DNA of 30,465 bases from Alphaproteobacteria bacterium (lineage in GTDB: Bacteria; Pseudomonadota; Alphaproteobacteria; CACIAM-22H2): contig VGDA01000003.1 of the NCBI GenBank assembly GCA_016869915.1, positions 1 to 30,465 of the forward strand, given 5' to 3'. The notes under the pieces were generated by a model. That model made no database searches. It was not told the origin of the DNA and was given only the letters and a program-made list of their open reading frames with translations. Made by a program: the position numbers and the translations under genes. Shown here piece by piece: positions 15,604 to 23,824 of this stretch (position 1 is the stretch's first letter; every line of letters begins with the position of its first letter).

Positions 15604-16432
15604 CCTCGGACGCCTCGCGCAGGCCGGTGGCCAGGAAGTTGAAGCCGATCACCAGCGACGACACCGCGAGCGCCGGGATGAGCGTCATGTGCGGCCAGAC
15701 GAAGATGGTGCCGTAGCTCTCCTTGATCATGCTGCCCCAGTCGGGATCCGGGGGCGGCAGGCCGATGCCGAGGAAGCCGAGCACGCCGATGGCGATGACC
15801 GTGTAGCCGAGGCGCAGGAAGAAATCGACGATGAGCGGCCCGCGCGCGTTGGGCAGGATCTCCGCCAGCAGCACGAACCAGGTCGGTTCGCCACGCATGC
15901 GCGCCGCGGCGACATAGTCGCGGTTCTTCACGTCCAGCGTCACGGCGCGCACGATGCGCGCGATGATGGGCGCCTGCGTGACCGTGACCACCGCGATGAT
16001 GTTGAAGGCCGAGGCGCCGAAGCGCGCGATCACGATCAGGTAGAGGATGATCTTCGGGAAGGCGAGGAGCGTGTCGCCGACGCGCATCAGGATCGAGTCC
16101 ACCGCGCCGCCCTTGTAGCCCGCCACGAGCCCGAGCAGCGTGCCGAGCGCTGCCGCGCCGAGCACCGCCGCCGGCGCGACCGTGAGGACGGTCCGCGCGC
16201 CCCACATCAGGCGCGAGAGGATGTCCCGGCCGAGCTGGTCGACGCCGAGCCAGTTCGCCGCGGTCGGGTAGGGATAGGCGATGAGCGCGGGGTCGATCCG
16301 GTTCGGCGGGTGCGGCGCGAGCCATGGCGCGAGCAGGCCCAGGGCCGCCCAGGACAGCACGATCGCCGCGCCGACGCAGCCGACCGGCGAGCGCGCCAGG
16401 AGCGCGATCCAGGCCGCGGGCCGCGCGGTCAT
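15596..16432 (-). CDS. Dpp/Opp-type ABC transporter permease (DppC-like)
   Basis: This 278-aa inner-membrane permease has the OppC-type N-terminal membrane helix (VGCVGAAIVLSWAALGLLAPWLA). The periplasmic segment HPPNRIDPALIAYPYPTAANWLGVDQLGRDILSRLMWGAR follows, here quoted in two parts: residues about 41-60 and 61-80. The LGTDxxGRD-like motif appears as LGVDQLGRD. The coupling loop is NRDYVAAARMRGEPTW near 170, and the C terminus ends LREASEDG. The start at 16432 was chosen over far-upstream in-frame codons, which fall inside the other permease. It overlaps the upstream permease by four bases (ATGA). Confidence 0.93.
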   Translation of the reverse strand: MTARPAAWIALLARSPVGCVGAAIVLSWAALGLLAPWLAPHPPNRIDPALIAYPYPTAANWLGVDQLGRDILSRLMWGARTVLTVAPAAVLGAAALGTLLGLVAGYKGGAVDSILMRVGDTLLAFPKIILYLIVIARFGASAFNIIAVVTVTQAPIIARIVRAVTLDVKNRDYVAAARMRGEPTWFVLLAEILPNARGPLIVDFFLRLGYTVIAIGVLGFLGIGLPPPDPDWGSMIKESYGTIFVWPHMTLIPALAVSSLVIGFNFLATGLREASEDG

Positions 16433-17367
16433 ATGCGGATCCTCGGGTCGAGCTTCATGTAGCCGAGGTCGCCGAGCAGCTGGGTCAGCATCGTGACCAT
16501 GACGGCGACCAGCGCGCCCGCCTCCACCACCGCGATGTCCTTGGCGAGCGCGGCCTCGAGCATCATGCGGCCGAAGCCGGGATAGGCGAAGAGCGTCTCG
16601 ACGACGACGAGGCCGGACACGAGGTAGTTGAGCTGCAGCAGGATCACGGTGAACGGGGTGATGAGCGCGTTGCGCATCGCGTGGCGCGTGACCACGCGGC
16701 CGAAGGGCATGCCCTTCAGCACCGCCGTGCGCACGAAGGGCTGGCGCATGACCTCGACCATCGAGGCGCGGATCATCGAGACCAGGTAGCCCGCGTCGTA
16801 GAGCGTGACCACGGCGACGGGCAGGACGAACTGCATCCAGACCGGCCACTCGGCGGTGGCGCGCATGGGCGACGTGCCGGGCAGCACGCCCAGCCAGACC
16901 ACGAAGATCGCCAGCATGAAGACGCCCATGGCGAACTCGGGGACGGAGGCGCAGACCGACGCGAACACGGATATGCCGCGGTCGAGCGGCGAGCGCTCGC
17001 GCATGCCGGCCAGGACGCCGAGCGCGACCGAGAGCGGCACGATGACGGCGAAGCAGATCGCGGCGAGCAGGAGCGTGTGGCCGAGCCGGTCGAGCAGGAC
17101 GTCGGCGACCGGCTGGCGGTAGATCACGGAGGTGCCGAGGTCGCCGCGCAGGACGTTGCCGAGGTACTCGGCGTAGCGGACGAGCAGCGGGCGATCGAGG
17201 CCCATCTCGCGGAACAGGTGGTCGACCTGCTCCTGCGTTGCATAGGGGCCGAGGAGCTTGCGCGCGACGTCGCCGGGCGTGAGTTCGTTGAGGGCGAAGA
17301 CGAGGAACGTCACCGCCAGGAGCGTGAGGACGATGTTCAGCGACTGGCGGAGGAGGTATCGCGCCAC
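16429..17367 (-). CDS. Dpp/Opp-type ABC transporter permease (DppB-like)
   Basis: This 312-aa permease begins with the family's typical ARYLLRQSLNIVLTLLAVTF helix. It has the segment LRGDLGTSVIYRQPVADVL near residue 90, and the coupling motif VRTAVLKGMPFGRVVTRHAMRNAL near 215. The LVVVETLFAYPGFGRMMLEA block near 260 is a hallmark of DppB/OppB proteins. The start codon is GTG with no obvious Shine-Dalgarno. It lies 82 bases downstream of the binding-protein gene, behind a strong stem-loop (17401-17433), so its expression is probably lower than that of the binding protein. It forms the channel with the DppC-like protein. Confidence 0.93.
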   Translation of the reverse strand: MARYLLRQSLNIVLTLLAVTFLVFALNELTPGDVARKLLGPYATQEQVDHLFREMGLDRPLLVRYAEYLGNVLRGDLGTSVIYRQPVADVLLDRLGHTLLLAAICFAVIVPLSVALGVLAGMRERSPLDRGISVFASVCASVPEFAMGVFMLAIFVVWLGVLPGTSPMRATAEWPVWMQFVLPVAVVTLYDAGYLVSMIRASMVEVMRQPFVRTAVLKGMPFGRVVTRHAMRNALITPFTVILLQLNYLVSGLVVVETLFAYPGFGRMMLEAALAKDIAVVEAGALVAVMVTMLTQLLGDLGYMKLDPRIRI

Positions 17368-17400
17368 GCGTGGGCCCGGGACCGGTCGGCGCGCAGGCGA

Positions 17401-17433
17401 CCGCCGCCGCGGGAGGATGTCCCGCGGCGGCGG
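17401..17433 (-). promoter_or_regulatory. Intra-operon stem-loop between binding-protein and permease genes
   Basis: A perfect 14-base inverted repeat (17401-17414 and 17420-17433) encloses a 5-base loop, giving an almost all-GC stem. It lies 17 bases after the stop of the binding-protein gene and before the first permease. No U-run follows, so it is unlikely to be a full terminator. Similar hairpins after ABC binding-protein genes protect the upstream message and lower permease expression. Confidence 0.7.
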
Positions 17434-17449
17434 CTGCGCGCGTCGAGGA

Positions 17450-19120
17450 TCAGCCTTCGATCCAGACTTCCCGGAACTCGATGTAGGCGGTGGGGTGGAT
17501 CCTGTACCCCTTCACCTTCTTGTCCGAGTAGTTGAACAGCGCGCGCCAGAGCGGCACGACCGCCGGGCCGTCGTCGAGCATGATCTGCTCGAGCCTGGCC
17601 ACCACCGCGCGGCGCTTCTCGACGTCGAGATAGCCCTCCGCCTCGGCGAGCAGCGCGTCGAACTCCTTGTTCGACCAGTTGGCCTCGTTCCAGGCCGCGC
17701 CGGTGCGGTAGGCAAGGCCGAGCACCATGACGCCGAGCGGGCGGTGGGCCCAGGTCGTGAAGCCGAAGGGCACCTTCGTCCACACGTCCCAGTACTGCGC
17801 GGAGGGCATCACGTTGATCTTCACGCGGATGCCCGCCTCCTTCCACTGCTCGACCATCGTCTGGACGGCGAGCAGTTCCCAGTCGGGCTGCGGGCGGCAG
17901 GCGATCTCCGTGTCGATGCCGTTCGGGTAGCCCGCCTCGGCGAGCAGCGCCTTGGCCTTCGCCACGTCGCGGCGCATGAAGCCCACGTCCGCGTATTCCG
18001 GGTGGACCTTGGCGACATGGTGGTGCTCGCCCGGGCTGCCGAGGCCGCGATGCGCGACCTTGAGCACCGCCTCGGTATCGGTCGCGTGGCGCAGCGCCTG
18101 GCGCACCCGCTTGTCGTCGAAGGGCTTGATCGGGTGGACGCGCGCGACGGCCGTGTAGGCCGTGTCGACGGAGTTGACCTGGACGTGAGGCAGGCGCTCC
18201 GCCGCGGGCAGCGCAGCGATCGCGCCCTGGTAGATCATGTCGACCTGGCGCGAGGCGAGCGCGGCGACCTGCGCCGCGCTGTCGTCGCCGAGGTCGATCA
18301 CCTCGATGCGGTCCAGCCACGGGCCGCCGGCCCAGTGCGGGTCCTTGCGCGCGACGAGGATGGCGCGCTTGCCGACCTCGAGCTCGACGAGCTCGAAGGC
18401 GCCCGTGCCGTTGGAGCCGACGCCGAACTTGCCGCCCTCGGCCGGGTCGAGCATGTGCGCCGGGTAGTGGAACATCGCCTCGGGGATGCCGAGGAAGGAC
18501 GACTTGCCGTTGATCTCGAAGGTGAAGTCGTCGATCTTGCGGAAGGCGTTGGAATCCCAGAGGCGGAACGAGACGCGCTTCTTCTGGGTCCGCGGGTCGA
18601 TCTCGTCGAGCTCGAAGTTCTCGAGGATGAAGGCACGCAGCAGGCCGACGGTCGAGGAGCCGGTTGCCGGGTCCAGCATCCGCTTCATGTTCCAGATCGC
18701 GTCGTCGGCGCTGAACGCCCTGCCGCCCTTGCGCCACTTCGCGTCGCGGCGCAGCGAGATCTTCCACGACTTCAGGTCGGGGCTCGCCTCCCACTTCTCG
18801 ACGAGGCCGGGGCGGGTGACGTTGTCGACGCCCGTGTAGGTCAGGTACTCGACCGTCTGGCGCGCGACGTTGGTCGCCTCGATCCAAGAATAGGTGTGCG
18901 GGCTCGAGAGGTCCTGCACGCGCATGCCGAGGCGCAGCGTGCCGCCCTTGCGCGGCGCACCCTGCGCCATGGCCGGTTCGCTCAGCCCCGCCATCGAGTA
19001 GGCGGCGCCGGCGCCGACGCCGAGCAGCGTGGCGACGCGCAGGAACTCGCGCCGATCGAGCTTGCCGTCGGCCATCTCGCGGCCCGCGGCGGTGACGAGC
19101 GGATGAAGCTTGTCTGTCAT
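17450..19120 (-). CDS. Dpp/Opp-type ABC transporter substrate-binding protein with Tat signal (family 5)
   Basis: This 556-aa periplasmic receptor of the SBP_bac_5 family captures the ligand for the adjacent importer. The N terminus has a twin-arginine signal: R23 and R24 in KLDRREFLRVA, a hydrophobic stretch at 29-45, and a probable cleavage site near AMAQ at about 50-53. Mature-domain landmarks include GGTLRLGMRVQDLSSPHTY and WEASPDLKSWKISLRRDAKW near 105, and a C terminus with Y-E-F-R-E-VWIEG. The start at 19120 has an excellent Shine-Dalgarno (AGGGAGGG, 6 bases away); the frame continues upstream but is not coding-like. The ligand is not identifiable. The neighbourhood of methylamine-type catabolic genes hints at a small cationic or betaine-like compound or peptide (inference). 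Confidence 0.93.
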   Translation of the reverse strand: MTDKLHPLVTAAGREMADGKLDRREFLRVATLLGVGAGAAYSMAGLSEPAMAQGAPRKGGTLRLGMRVQDLSSPHTYSWIEATNVARQTVEYLTYTGVDNVTRPGLVEKWEASPDLKSWKISLRRDAKWRKGGRAFSADDAIWNMKRMLDPATGSSTVGLLRAFILENFELDEIDPRTQKKRVSFRLWDSNAFRKIDDFTFEINGKSSFLGIPEAMFHYPAHMLDPAEGGKFGVGSNGTGAFELVELEVGKRAILVARKDPHWAGGPWLDRIEVIDLGDDSAAQVAALASRQVDMIYQGAIAALPAAERLPHVQVNSVDTAYTAVARVHPIKPFDDKRVRQALRHATDTEAVLKVAHRGLGSPGEHHHVAKVHPEYADVGFMRRDVAKAKALLAEAGYPNGIDTEIACRPQPDWELLAVQTMVEQWKEAGIRVKINVMPSAQYWDVWTKVPFGFTTWAHRPLGVMVLGLAYRTGAAWNEANWSNKEFDALLAEAEGYLDVEKRRAVVARLEQIMLDDGPAVVPLWRALFNYSDKKVKGYRIHPTAYIEFREVWIEG

Positions 19121-19229
19121 TGATAGCCCTCCCTGTTCGGTTGCGAGCCTAGCCGCGGGCCGGGCGGGGCTACAAGGCGGGTCTTTCACGGCGCTGGAGA
19201 TTCCGGCGCATCCATTCCAGCATCTGACG
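19121..19229. promoter_or_regulatory. Divergent intergenic region between importer operon and MttB trio
   Basis: This 109-base spacer must contain promoters for both the leftward importer operon and the rightward methyltransferase operon. I see no consensus -35/-10 pair and no clear operator. Apart from the leftward Shine-Dalgarno, the only structure is a weak TAGCC/GGCTA inverted repeat. Confidence 0.4.
19127..19134 (-). promoter_or_regulatory. Strong ribosome binding site AGGGAGGG for the Tat-exported binding protein
   Basis: Read on the - strand, AGGGAGGG lies 6 bases before the ATG at 19120. It fixes that start and fits the high expression expected for a periplasmic binding protein. Confidence 0.7.
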
Positions 19230-20774
19230 ATGATTGAAAAGACCCCACGAACCGGAGTGGCACGCGGGAGGTCGCGCACGCGCGCCGACCGCGCCGCGCC
19301 CGCCACGCACGCCCCGCTGCCCCGCCTGTCGAACCGCTGGAAGCCGCTGGAGGTCCTTTCCCCCTCGCAGCTGGAGCGCATCGTCGACGCGGCGTTCCGC
19401 ATCCTCCAGGACGGCGGGCTCGAGCTGCGCAGCGCGCGAGCGCGCGAGGCCTGCCGCCGCAATGGCTGCCTCGTCGACGAGGAGACGCAGTTTGTGCGCA
19501 TGGGCCGCGACGTCGTCGAGGCCTTCCTGCGCCACGCGCCCGAGCGCTTCGTGCTGCATGCCCGCAACCCGGAGCGCCACCTGCACGTGGGTGGCGACGT
19601 CGTCAATTTCGGCCCCGTCGGCGGCGCGCCGCACGTGGCGGACCTCGGCCGCGGCCGGCGCTACGGAGACCTCGAGGCGTTCCGCGACATCATCAAGGTC
19701 ACGAGCGCGCTCGGCGTCCTGCACTGGCAGGGCGGCATGGTGGTCGAGCCGGTCGACGTGCCCGTGCCGGTCCGCCACATCGAGGCCTATCGCGCGCATG
19801 TCGAGCTCTCCGACCTGGTGTGGAGCTCGCGCGGCACCGGCGCGGCCCAGTCGATCGACGGCATCGCGATGTCGGCGATCGAGCACGGCACGACCCCGGA
19901 GGGCCTCGCCGCGCGGCCGACGCTGCTCTGCATCACCAACGTCAACTCGCCGCGGCGCGTCGACGAGGAGATCCTCGAGAGCGTCATGATCCTCGCCGAG
20001 CACGGGCAGTGCGTGGCGATCACGCCCTTCACGCTGATGGGCGCGATGGCCCCGGTGACGCTGGCGGGCGCCCTCGCCCAGGGCGCGGCCGAGGCGCTCG
20101 GCATCATCGCGCTGTGCCAGATGGTGCGACCCGGCACGCCCTGCGTGTTCGGCGCCTTCACCTCGAATGTCGACATGCGCACCGGCGCGCCGGCCTTCGG
20201 CACCCCGGAATACGTCAACGCCACGATCGCAAGCGCGCAGCTCGCGCGGCGCTTCCGCCTTCCCGTGCGATCGAGCGCGCCCAACGCGAGCCCCTGCGTC
20301 GACGCGCAGGCGACATGGGAGACGTCGTTCTCCCTCTGGGCCTCGGTGATGAGCCACAGCAACCTCGTCTACCATGCGGCCGGATGGCTGGAGGGCGGCC
20401 TGTCGGCGTCGATGGAGAAGATCGTCGTCGACGCGGAGATGCTGCGCGGCTGGGCGGAGATCCTTAAGCCCGTCGACTTCACCGACGACGACATCGGCGT
20501 CGACGCCATCCTCGGCGTGCCGCCGGGAGGGCATTTCTTCGGCACGGCGCACACGCTGGCGCGCTACGAGACGGCCTTCTGGCGGCCCATCCTCTCCGAC
20601 TGGTCGAACTTCGAGAACTGGCGCGACGCCGGCGCGAGGACCGCGACGGATCGCGCGGCGGAGATGTGGCCGCGGCTGCGCGACGCCTACGAGCCGCCGC
20701 CGCTCGACCCCGCGGTGCGCGAGGAACTCGACGCCTATGTCGCGCGCAGGCGCGAGGAACTGGGCGTCCGATGA
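19230..20774 (+). CDS. MttB-family (non-pyrrolysine) corrinoid methyltransferase, copy 1
   Basis: This 514-aa cytoplasmic TIM-barrel methyltransferase is of the trimethylamine methyltransferase superfamily (PF06253). It is expected to move a methyl group from a quaternary amine such as a betaine to the corrinoid protein. Conserved blocks are TPFTLMGAMAPVT at 265-277, TSNVDMRTGAPAFGTPEY at 311-328, YHAAGWLEGG at 381-390 and PPGGHFFGTAHTLARY at 431-446. There is no in-frame TAG, so it is a non-pyrrolysine member like the glycine-betaine methyltransferase MtgB. The 35 N-terminal residues are basic and disordered. The ATG at 19230 lacks a good Shine-Dalgarno, and a GTG at 19257 is possible. The stop overlaps the PhnD-like gene as ATGA. 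Substrate is unknown. Confidence 0.92.
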   Translation: MIEKTPRTGVARGRSRTRADRAAPATHAPLPRLSNRWKPLEVLSPSQLERIVDAAFRILQDGGLELRSARAREACRRNGCLVDEETQFVRMGRDVVEAFLRHAPERFVLHARNPERHLHVGGDVVNFGPVGGAPHVADLGRGRRYGDLEAFRDIIKVTSALGVLHWQGGMVVEPVDVPVPVRHIEAYRAHVELSDLVWSSRGTGAAQSIDGIAMSAIEHGTTPEGLAARPTLLCITNVNSPRRVDEEILESVMILAEHGQCVAITPFTLMGAMAPVTLAGALAQGAAEALGIIALCQMVRPGTPCVFGAFTSNVDMRTGAPAFGTPEYVNATIASAQLARRFRLPVRSSAPNASPCVDAQATWETSFSLWASVMSHSNLVYHAAGWLEGGLSASMEKIVVDAEMLRGWAEILKPVDFTDDDIGVDAILGVPPGGHFFGTAHTLARYETAFWRPILSDWSNFENWRDAGARTATDRAAEMWPRLRDAYEPPPLDPAVREELDAYVARRREELGVR

Positions 20775-21586
20775 GCGGCTTCGTCGCCAACGCGCGCATG
20801 TACGCGGTCGCGCCCGCGGCCGAGGAGGCCTGGCGCGAGCTCGTCGCGCGGTCAGCCGCGGAGGCAGGGCTGGACCTCGCCTACATGCCCTACCCGGCGC
20901 CACGGCCGCTCGAGGAGCTCTGGCGGCGACCCGACCTCGGCGCCGTGTTCATGTGCGGCTTCCCGATCGCGCTGGGGCTCGCCGAGGTCGTGCCGCTCGT
21001 CGCGCCGATACCGGACGCGGACTGGGCGGGCGGCCGCGCCGTCTATCGCAGCGACCTGATCGTGCGCCGCGACTCCCCCTGGCGCCGGCTGGAGGACAGC
21101 TTCGTCGGCCATGCCGGATGGACGGTCGAGCACTCCCATTCCGGCTTCAACGCCTTCCGCCACCACCTGCTCGCGCATCGCGCGGCCGGCCGCGCGCGGC
21201 TCTTCGTGCGCGTGACGGGCGGCCTCGTCACCGCGCGGCGGATCCTCGACGCCGTGGTCGCGGGCGAGATCGACATCGGCCCGCTCGACGCCTACTGGCA
21301 CATGATGCTGCGGCGCCATCGCCCCGAGCTGCTCGAGCCCGTGCGCGTGCTCGAGAGCACCGCGACGGCGCCCGCGCCGGCCATCGTCTGCTCGCCTGCG
21401 TTTCCCGGCGACGACGCTCGGCGCCTGCGCGAGGCCCTGCTTGCAACGCCGTCGCGGCCATGGTTCGCGCCGCTCTCGCGCGCGCTCTGCCTCGCCGGCT
21501 TCGCGCCCGCCTCGCGCGCGGACTACGCACCGACGCTCGCGCGCGACGCCGAGGCCCGCGCGGCAGGCTATCCCGAGCCCGCCTGA
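20771..21586 (+). CDS. PhnD-like substrate-binding-domain protein without a signal peptide
   Basis: This 271-aa protein has the periplasmic-binding fold of the phosphonate receptor PhnD (PF12974). Landmarks are the opening strand YAVAPAAEEAWRELVARSA, PRPLEELWRRPDLGAVFMCG, VYRSDLIVRRDSPWRRLEDS near residue 95, and HSHSGFNAFRHHLL near 120. GGLVTARRILDAVVAGEIDIGPLDAYWH, near 155-182, follows. PhnD proteins are normally exported, but this one starts directly with the fold: no hydrophobic N terminus and no lipobox. It therefore probably stays in the cytoplasm and acts as a ligand sensor, carrier or enzyme partner. It overlaps MttB upstream and the desaturase downstream (ATGA and TGATG), so it is made with them. 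No ABC permease or ATPase partner is adjacent. Confidence 0.82.
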   Translation: MSGFVANARMYAVAPAAEEAWRELVARSAAEAGLDLAYMPYPAPRPLEELWRRPDLGAVFMCGFPIALGLAEVVPLVAPIPDADWAGGRAVYRSDLIVRRDSPWRRLEDSFVGHAGWTVEHSHSGFNAFRHHLLAHRAAGRARLFVRVTGGLVTARRILDAVVAGEIDIGPLDAYWHMMLRRHRPELLEPVRVLESTATAPAPAIVCSPAFPGDDARRLREALLATPSRPWFAPLSRALCLAGFAPASRADYAPTLARDAEARAAGYPEPA

Positions 21587-22479
21587 TGGAGGCGCGGCCG
21601 GCGATAGAGTGGCCGACACTCGCGCTGGCCACGGCGCTGCACACGGCGTGGATCGCGCTCTGCCTCAACCACGACGCGCTGCCCTGGTGGGGCTTCGCCG
21701 CCTGCGCCGCGATCGTCTCGGCCTGGTTCTCCTCGCTGCAGCACGAGGCGATCCACGGGCACCCTACGCGCAGCGCGGCGCTGAACCATGCGCTTGCCTG
21801 CGCGCCGCTTTGGATCTGGCTGCCCTATGCGCGCTACCGCGACACGCACCTGCGCCACCATCGCGACGAGCGCCTGACCGACCCGATCGACGATCCGGAG
21901 AGCCGCTATGTCGCGCCCGGGGACTGGGCGAGGCGCGGCCCGTTCGCGCGCGCCGCCCTGCGCGCGCAATCGACCCTGCTCGGCCGCCTCGCGATCGGGC
22001 CCGCCTGGAGCGCGGCGACGTTCCTGCGCGCGGAATGGCGCGCGCGCCACGACCCGCGCGTCGCGCGCGCGTGGATCGCGCACGCGATTCTGCTGGCGCC
22101 CTTCCTCGCGCTCGTCTTCTGGGCCTTCGGGGTCCCGCCCTGGCTCTACGCGCTCGGCTTCGTCCAGGGCGGCGCGGCGCTCGCACTCGTGCGCTCCTTC
22201 GCCGAGCACCGCGCGCACGCGGACCCGGCGCGGCGCACCGCGGTGGTCGAGAACGCGACCCTGCTCGGCCCGCTCTTCCTGTTCAACAACCTGCACGCGG
22301 CGCACCACCGCTGGCCCGCGGTCGCCTGGTACAGGCTGCCCGCGCTGTACCGCCAGCGCCGCGACGAGCTGCTCTCCGCCAATGGCGGCCTTGCCTATGA
22401 CGGCTACGCGGAGGTGTTCCGGCGCTTCCTGCTCCGCGCGCACGACCAGCCGGTGCACCCGCTGGGCCGCGCGCCCTGA
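21586..22479 (+). CDS. Membrane fatty-acid-desaturase-like diiron protein
   Basis: This 297-aa integral membrane protein has the histidine boxes of the FA_desaturase/hydroxylase superfamily (PF00487): HEAIHGH at 53-59, HLRHH at 88-92 and HAAHH at 237-241, with extra histidines in EHRAH near 208. Hydrophobic segments lie at about 10-28, 33-50, 68-82, 163-182 and 185-203. Such enzymes use oxygen and two irons to desaturate or hydroxylate carbon chains. The substrate here is not evident: the coupled MttB and PhnD-like genes suggest a small methylated compound or a lipid headgroup-bearing molecule rather than bulk membrane lipids (inference). The start overlaps the previous stop by one base. The gene ends 3 bases before a convergent gene. 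Confidence 0.87.
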   Translation: MEARPAIEWPTLALATALHTAWIALCLNHDALPWWGFAACAAIVSAWFSSLQHEAIHGHPTRSAALNHALACAPLWIWLPYARYRDTHLRHHRDERLTDPIDDPESRYVAPGDWARRGPFARAALRAQSTLLGRLAIGPAWSAATFLRAEWRARHDPRVARAWIAHAILLAPFLALVFWAFGVPPWLYALGFVQGGAALALVRSFAEHRAHADPARRTAVVENATLLGPLFLFNNLHAAHHRWPAVAWYRLPALYRQRRDELLSANGGLAYDGYAEVFRRFLLRAHDQPVHPLGRAP

Positions 22480-22482
22480 CGG

Positions 22483-23805
22483 TCAGGCCAGCGGCGACAG
22501 CAGCGTCTCGACGATCCGGCGCGCGGCGGGGGCGGCCTCGATCCCCGCGATGTCGGCGCGCAGCGCGTCGTGGCGCGCGCGGCCGATGCGCGGGACAAGC
22601 GAGGCCTCGGCCTTCGCGAGGAGCTCGGCGTCGGACAGAGGATCCTCCGGATCGCCACGCGCCTCGGTGCGCGGGCTGGCGAGCACGGTGCCGTCGGAGA
22701 GCGTCACCTCCACGATCGCGATGCGCCGCGCGGGGAAGAGCGCGTCGAGCTCGGGATCGGTCTCGGTCGTGATGCGGCGCGCCATCGCCAGCGTCGCCGG
22801 GTCGCGCAGGCCCGTGGTGACGGTGTCGCCATCGACCTTGCCGTGGGCGAGCATCGCGGCGACCGGGAAGGGCAGCGCGTATTGCGCGGCATCCGTGCCA
22901 TCGGGCTCGCGCACGTCGAGCCTGGCGGCGGCGTGGAAGGTGCGGATGCGCACCTTCTCGATCGCCCGCCCCGCTGCCTGCGCGCGCAGATCCTGGGCGG
23001 CGGCGACGGAGGGCTGCGCCCAGCGGCAGATGGGCCATGGCTTGAAGTACTGCTCGAGTATCCGCCAGCGCGTGCCGAGGTCGCCCCAGAACGCGGCGGC
23101 GTCGCCGCCCTCGACGCTGATCGCCGGCGCGCCCGTGAAGCCGGCCTGCGCCATCAGCGCCGCGGAGAGGCCGACCTGGCCGCCATAGGTCGAGCCGTCC
23201 TTGACCATCGTCGGGAAGTCGATGCAGCGCATCATCTGGCTGCGCGGGCCGTAGAACTCCGCCGTGCCCAGCGCGTGGCGCGTGGTCTCGCGGTCGAAGC
23301 GCAGCGCGCGCGCGGCGACGGCCGCGGCGGCGAGCGCGTTCCATGCGCCCGAGGTGTGGTAGTCCGGGACCGTCGCGTGGAGCGCGATGCCGGCGCGCGT
23401 CGCGATCTCGTAGCCCATCACGAGCCGCACGAGGAACTCGGCGCCGTCGCGCGACGGCGCGGCCTCGTCCTCCAGCGCGAGCAGCGCCGGCAGGACGACG
23501 ACGCCCGCGTGGCCCTTGGTCAGGCGGTGGCCGTCATGCGCGTCGTAGCCGTCGATCGTCGCGGCGCCAGCCATCGCCGCGCCGGGCAGCGACACGCGCC
23601 GCCCGTCGAAGATCATGCGCGCGCCGAGCCGGCCGCCAAGCTGGTGGGCGGCGGCGAAGTCGTGGACGATGCGCGACACCGGCGTGCCGCGGCCGCTAGC
23701 GGCGACGCCCGCGAGGTCGAGCAGGCACATCCGCGCGCGATGCCGGACCTCGGCCGGGATGTCGGCGAGCGCCAGTCCGTGTACGAAATCGACCCAGTCG
23801 CGCAT
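22483..23805 (-). CDS. MmgE/PrpD family protein
   Basis: This 440-aa soluble enzyme belongs to the 2-methylcitrate dehydratase/cis-aconitate decarboxylase superfamily. Typical landmarks are RARMCLLDLAGVAASGRGTP near 24-44, AAMAGAATIDGYDAHDGH near 77-93 (the family's N-H-x-DYDDxH-like site, here DGYDAHDG), and GHAGVVVLPALLALE. KDGSTYGGQVGLSAALMAQAG lies near 205-225, with the C-terminal beta domain after residue 270. Members dehydrate or decarboxylate polycarboxylic acids, or isomerise related substrates. It is the last gene of an operon with an enolase-superfamily enzyme and an iron alcohol dehydrogenase, 19 bases after the former. A strong AGGGGGG lies upstream of the ATG. Substrate is unknown. 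Confidence 0.9.
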   Translation of the reverse strand: MRDWVDFVHGLALADIPAEVRHRARMCLLDLAGVAASGRGTPVSRIVHDFAAAHQLGGRLGARMIFDGRRVSLPGAAMAGAATIDGYDAHDGHRLTKGHAGVVVLPALLALEDEAAPSRDGAEFLVRLVMGYEIATRAGIALHATVPDYHTSGAWNALAAAAVAARALRFDRETTRHALGTAEFYGPRSQMMRCIDFPTMVKDGSTYGGQVGLSAALMAQAGFTGAPAISVEGGDAAAFWGDLGTRWRILEQYFKPWPICRWAQPSVAAAQDLRAQAAGRAIEKVRIRTFHAAARLDVREPDGTDAAQYALPFPVAAMLAHGKVDGDTVTTGLRDPATLAMARRITTETDPELDALFPARRIAIVEVTLSDGTVLASPRTEARGDPEDPLSDAELLAKAEASLVPRIGRARHDALRADIAGIEAAPAARRIVETLLSPLA

Positions 23806-23824
23806 CGACGCGCCCCCCTGCGGT

